Source of the DNA: Verrucomicrobia bacterium UBA3214
GTDB taxonomy: Bacteria; Verrucomicrobiota; Kiritimatiellia; RFP12; UBA1067
Assembly: GCA_002363575.1 (NCBI GenBank)
Contig: DEWI01000072.1
Location: 11,272-19,169, forward strand
DNA length: 7,898 nt
Reading direction: 5' to 3'
Below, one piece after another: positions 4,691 through 7,898 of the stretch. The first letter of the stretch is position 1. Every line of letters begins with the position of its first letter. The position numbers were made by a program, and so were the translations under genes. Under the pieces are notes generated by a model, which did not search any database, was not told where the DNA came from, and was given only the letters and a program-made list of their open reading frames with translations.

Positions 4691-7474
4691 TCAATCGAAG
4701 GACTGCGAGATGTCTGCGTTGATTATGCTCGGCACATCGGCCTCCAAATCGACCGTCAGGCGCGTCTGGACGGTGAAGTTGCCGAAGTGCTTCGCATCGT
4801 CGACTCCCGCGCCCATGGCCATGGTGTTGGGATAGGTCGTCGTGATCGTGGCGGTCTTGCCGTCCTCGGAGACCTGGACGTCGTAGATGCCGTCGTTGGA
4901 GCCGCCAATCATTTGGGTGTAGAAGCCGGTGTTCATGTTGCGGTTGACGAGCTTGTCGGCGGACTGGAGCTTGGAGGTATCGACATCTTCGGCCTGTCCG
5001 GGACCGGCAGGGTAGGCGATGCCGTTCTGCGGGAAGCCGACGAGGCGGAGGGTTTCCTGGTTCATGAGGCAGGAGACGGCCTTGAGCGCCTTTTCGGAGG
5101 GAAGCGCCTGCTTGAGCGCGGCGATGAGTGCGACACCCTTGCCGTCGTTGGCGCTCTTGATTTCCTTGCCGTTGACGACGAATACGGCGCGGTTGGAGTC
5201 GGTTTTCATCGTCGAATAGACGTTCGGCTCGTCGGCGGAATACTTTCTAGCGTCGTTCATGTTCTCTGAGAGGATGACGTTCGCCTGGGTCTTGAGCGCG
5301 GCGTTGAATTCCCCCATGTTGTGTTCGTTGAAGTCGAATTCGCGCCAGTTGCGGATGGAGTCGGCCATGTCCTTGACCACTTTGCCGTCTTTTTCCGCCG
5401 AGGGGCCGGTCAGGCGGAGGTTGACGATGAACTGGGCGAGGATGCGGGCGTTCTTCGGGTACATGTTCTTGCCGAACTTCTCCATGAGCGCGACTGCCTT
5501 GGCGGACTGCGCGTCGGAGAGCTGGACGTTCATGGTCCGGGCGGCGTCGGCGACGAACTTCGTGGCGGCTTCGCGGGTCATTTCGCGCTTCTTGACGATC
5601 ATCGGGGTGCTGGTCACATTGCCGTTGGTGTCAATCGTGGCGGTCCAGGAGAAGGTCAGCGGGAGATTCTCGGGGCTGGAATACTTGACTGTGACCACGC
5701 CGGTATCGGCGTCCCTGGAGAGGGAGAAGTTGACGGCGGCGTGCTCGCTGGAATGGATGCCGTACGCCAAGAGGCCGTCCTTGAGCTGCATGGTGCCGGA
5801 CTGCGAGACGGCGAACATGACGGCGTTGGCCTGCTTCTTGTGCACCGGGCCGCACATCGTCTCGATCTTATCGATGATCTTCTCGTTGTTGGGCCTGTTC
5901 GCGCCCGTTCCGGCGCGGAGGACTTCGCCGTCGGGGAAGGTGAAGCCGAAATACTGGTCTTTTGCCGACATCAGGAACTTCTTCTGGTCGGTGACGGGCG
6001 CATAGTTGTATGGGCGGGCGAGATCGCCGCCGGTGCCGCCAAGCGTGGCGCGTCCGGCAGTCGTGGTGCCGTCGAATTCCTCGAGGGAGAACGAAATCGG
6101 CGAATGATCCTTGAATGTCGGGAGGGATTTGCCCTTCTTGTATGCGTCAATCACCTCGTCTATCGTGCAGCCGGTGCTGTCGAGCGTCAATTGGATTGCG
6201 GTTTCCGCATCTTCGCCGACGGCCGGATCGTCGGCGATGCGCGCGCTCCAGGCGTTGTTGAAGCTGTTGAGGGTCGCTACGTTGCAGCCGCCCGGATGCT
6301 TGATGTCTGGGAAGCAGACCTTGAAGAAGTTCCAGGCGTTGAACTGCCCCTTTGCGATGAGTGCGGCGACCTTGTCGTAATTCTTCAAGACGCGCGCGGT
6401 TACAATCTTGGCTGGAGTCCGCCTCTGCTCCACAGGGAGTTCCTTGAACGCCTTCAACTCTTCTACCGACTTGAAAAGCGGGCGCAGGAGGTCGAGCGCG
6501 GCGTAAACGGCCTGGCGCTTGGCGAACGAGAGGCCGGCGATGGTGCCGAGCTGGCTCTTGTGGAACATGCGGCCTATGAAGCGGGTGGTGGCGTTGTGCT
6601 CGAAGCCGAATGCCTTCTCCTTGTCGGTTTCGGCGAGGTTGAACGAGGGGTTCTGGGCGATGTCGGAGAATATGAGCGCCTCCATGCCTTTCGCGCTCTT
6701 GGACTCCGCTATGACGCTGAAGGAGACGTTTATCTTGGAGACGGTGTTGGAGCCGGCGTAGGTGGGATTTCTCGATTCGAGATCGTCGTGAACGCTACTC
6801 AAGTCGTCGTACCAGCTCTGGAAATCGTCGATAAGGCGGAGGCCGTTGGCGAAGTTCTGGGCGCTTTCGAGGAAGCGTCCGCCGTAATTCATGAGGCGGT
6901 TGGCCTTGGAGCCCGGCTCGGCGACCTCGCGCAAGGCGGCGAGTTCGGAGACGCCCATGGTCTGCGCGTAGAAATGCGCGGCGCGAGCGAGCTTGGGCAG
7001 CTCCGCCTTGGTGTAGCCCATATTGATCGCGGCGGTCTTCGCCTCGGGCGAGGTGAACATCTCGAGCTTGAGATTGGCGGAACGCACCTTCGCCGTGCCG
7101 TCGGCGTCGATCGCCGCCTTGACCGCCATGATGCGACGCGCCGTAAGCGGCTTCCCCTCGCCGTAGTCGGAGAGAAGCATCGCCTTCTTCACCGATGCCG
7201 GGATTTTCGATTCGCCGCCGAACATGTCGATGATTGCATTCCTGAAGAGGGTGCGCGTGCGGTCATTGGCGACCCATTCGTTCATGCCGCGCGTCCAGTT
7301 GTGCACGGAGTCTGTCTGCGACATCGTGACGGCGAGAATCTTGCGCCCGTCCAGCGGACTTTTCCGGATGTTCGCCTCGGCAACCGCCTTCATTTCGCCC
7401 GCTTGCATTTTCTGCTGGGCGAAATTGACGAACTGCGTGAAAGTGTTGTTGTAGCCGTTGATGTCTAGTGCCAT
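4691..7474 (-). CDS. Large protein of unknown function with a duplicated C-terminal module
   Basis: I do not recognise this 927-residue protein. It has no signal peptide and no membrane segment, and only five cysteines. The N-terminal half (about 1-450) looks helical, beginning with a polar stretch rich in Asn, Thr and Gln (MALDINGYNNTFTQF). It includes SDYGEGKPLTARR (102-114). A Gly/Thr-rich linker (about 467-490) leads to a mixed alpha/beta half with a diverged tandem duplication. Copy one (about 508-626) has YFGFTFPDGEVL, PVHKKQANAVMFAVSQ and VNFSLSRDADTGVVTVKY. Copy two (about 763-917) has AVFVVNGKEI, PSEKALKAVSCLMNQ and IYDVQVSEDGKTATITTTY in the same order, joined by a helical segment (631-735). 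The start at 7474 has AAGGAA 7 nt upstream; the longer reading from 7534 lacks a ribosome site. Its neighbours give no clear functional link. A non-Sec secreted effector or an intracellular structural protein are both possible; neither is shown. Confidence 0.85.
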   Translation of the reverse strand: MALDINGYNNTFTQFVNFAQQKMQAGEMKAVAEANIRKSPLDGRKILAVTMSQTDSVHNWTRGMNEWVANDRTRTLFRNAIIDMFGGESKIPASVKKAMLLSDYGEGKPLTARRIMAVKAAIDADGTAKVRSANLKLEMFTSPEAKTAAINMGYTKAELPKLARAAHFYAQTMGVSELAALREVAEPGSKANRLMNYGGRFLESAQNFANGLRLIDDFQSWYDDLSSVHDDLESRNPTYAGSNTVSKINVSFSVIAESKSAKGMEALIFSDIAQNPSFNLAETDKEKAFGFEHNATTRFIGRMFHKSQLGTIAGLSFAKRQAVYAALDLLRPLFKSVEELKAFKELPVEQRRTPAKIVTARVLKNYDKVAALIAKGQFNAWNFFKVCFPDIKHPGGCNVATLNSFNNAWSARIADDPAVGEDAETAIQLTLDSTGCTIDEVIDAYKKGKSLPTFKDHSPISFSLEEFDGTTTAGRATLGGTGGDLARPYNYAPVTDQKKFLMSAKDQYFGFTFPDGEVLRAGTGANRPNNEKIIDKIETMCGPVHKKQANAVMFAVSQSGTMQLKDGLLAYGIHSSEHAAVNFSLSRDADTGVVTVKYSSPENLPLTFSWTATIDTNGNVTSTPMIVKKREMTREAATKFVADAARTMNVQLSDAQSAKAVALMEKFGKNMYPKNARILAQFIVNLRLTGPSAEKDGKVVKDMADSIRNWREFDFNEHNMGEFNAALKTQANVILSENMNDARKYSADEPNVYSTMKTDSNRAVFVVNGKEIKSANDGKGVALIAALKQALPSEKALKAVSCLMNQETLRLVGFPQNGIAYPAGPGQAEDVDTSKLQSADKLVNRNMNTGFYTQMIGGSNDGIYDVQVSEDGKTATITTTYPNTMAMGAGVDDAKHFGNFTVQTRLTVDLEADVPSIINADISQSFD

Positions 7475-7481
7475 GTCTGGA

Positions 7482-7487
7482 TTCCTT
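7482..7487 (-). promoter_or_regulatory. Shine-Dalgarno site of the 927-residue gene
   Basis: AAGGAA on the minus strand, 7 nt before the ATG at 7474. It decides this start over the in-frame ATG at 7534, which would add 20 residues and has only an A/T-rich stretch before it. Confidence 0.7.
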
Positions 7488-7580
7488 GGATTGATATTGG
7501 CATGCAATGGTGGCGATGCCGGACTTTCTGCCATTTAAACACGCACGAAGCGACAAGGTTACATCCAATTCCAATTTATA

Positions 7581-7599
7581 GGCCGCAGCGAATGCGGCC
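7581..7599 (-). terminator. Hairpin downstream of the symporter gene
   Basis: A perfect 7-bp stem (GGCCGCA with TGCGGCC) closes a five-base loop, 26 nt after the symporter stop codon. On the minus strand a T6 tract lies between the stop and the stem (7609-7614), next to a tiny AGCC/GGCT dyad with only two bases between its arms. TATAAATT follows the large stem. The stem, not the T tract, is the stronger feature. In the rest of the spacer (7475-7580) I could not identify a confident promoter for the next gene; TATAAAT next to the stem is the only -10-like sequence of note. Confidence 0.45.
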
Positions 7600-7625
7600 G
7601 CGCCTTGCAAAAAAGCCTCGGCTGT

Positions 7626-7898
7626 TCATCCCCTGGGTTTCCAGATTTTATCGACGACAAGCGCAATCGCGCCATCGCCCGTCAGATTGCACGCCGTGCC
7701 CACGCCGTCGATCGCCAGATAGGCCGCCATCAGTATCGCGTATTGCGGCGGCGCAAGGCCGATCGCGGACTCCGCGATCGGCGCGGCGGCCAGCACCATG
7801 CCGCCGGGCACGCCAGGCGCCGCGACCGCGAGAATGCTCAAAAGGAAAATGTACTGGGCAAACGCGCCGGCATGCAGCGAGCCGCCGGAAAGCAAGAG
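7626..7898 (-). CDS. Dicarboxylate/amino acid:cation symporter, C-terminal fragment
   Basis: This is the last 90 or so residues of a DAACS (GltP/SLC1-type) inner-membrane symporter; the rest lies beyond the window edge. The frame stays open to base 7898, and the TTG at 7895 is an internal leucine codon, not a start. The visible part covers the hairpin-2/TM8 region of the transport core. It has APGVPGG (26-32, numbered from that codon), then AIDGVGTACNLTGDGA (61-76), matching the substrate- and Na+-binding stretch of TM8. Asp63, Thr67, Asn70 and Asp74 align with GltPh Asp394, Thr398, Asn401 and Asp405. The place of GltPh Arg397, which binds the side-chain carboxylate of aspartate, is taken by Gly66. 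I infer that the substrate is not an acidic amino acid or C4 dicarboxylate of the usual kind, and may be a neutral amino acid. The protein ends in KPRG. Confidence 0.88.
   Translation of the reverse strand, partial: LLLSGGSLHAGAFAQYIFLLSILAVAAPGVPGGMVLAAAPIAESAIGLAPPQYAILMAAYLAIDGVGTACNLTGDGAIALVVDKIWKPRG

Noticed and set aside
4385..5269. Plus-strand ORF of 294 codons
   Set aside because: It spans the GH20 start, its promoter and the end of the large gene on the opposite strand, has no ribosome site, and shows no domain.
5321..7468. Plus-strand ORF of 715 codons opposite the large unknown gene
   Set aside because: Its translation is a low-complexity mix of Val, Gly, Glu, Leu and Arg with no motif, as expected opposite a GC-rich gene. 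The minus-strand frame has a good start signal, balanced composition and internal duplication.
7475..7534. Longer N-terminus for the large unknown protein
   Set aside because: No Shine-Dalgarno site before 7534, while AAGGAA stands 7 nt before 7474.

Overview
The window is bacterial chromosomal DNA: GC-rich, tightly packed, with clear Shine-Dalgarno sites and a CCA-encoding tRNA gene. The gene set is an exported GH20 hexosaminidase, a type I-beta DAHP synthase, a clostridial-type prephenate dehydrogenase, and a large unknown cytosolic-looking protein. Together these fit a host- or mucin-associated anaerobe, perhaps from the PVC group (Kiritimatiellota or Lentisphaerae-like). That placement is an impression, because the window holds no taxonomic marker. 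The first 16 bases are a pure G run, which looks like a sequencing or assembly artefact at a contig end.

Layout. Positions 17-474 hold no convincing gene. They are AT-richer at the left and rich in inverted repeats at the right, including a long imperfect hairpin at 301-359. An extended -10 promoter (442-456) drives tRNA-Arg(CCT) at 475-551. A leader of about 140 nt with mutually exclusive short stems follows. Then come two plus-strand genes 28 nt apart: aroF (691-1698) and tyrA (1727-2584), the first committed step of the shikimate pathway and the tyrosine branch. A GC-rich convergent intergenic region (2585-2759) separates them from three minus-strand genes.

On the minus strand, in order of transcription from the right edge, are: the C-terminus of a dicarboxylate/amino acid:cation symporter (7626-7898, cut by the window edge), a 927-residue protein of unknown function (4691-7474), and an exported GH20 beta-N-acetylhexosaminidase (2760-4427). 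The last two have their own Shine-Dalgarno sites and hairpin-containing spacers, so they are probably separate transcription units. The GH20 gene has a promoter whose 15-base core is identical to that of the tRNA promoter.

Most worth following up: the 927-residue protein, whose C-terminal half contains a diverged tandem duplication of an unrecognised alpha/beta module; the shared 15-base promoter core; the hairpin at 301-359, whose G-U pairs favour a plus-strand RNA; the attenuator-like leader of aroF; the shortened Rossmann segment of TyrA; and a symporter lacking the arginine that binds acidic substrates. No mobile element, CRISPR array or defence system is visible.
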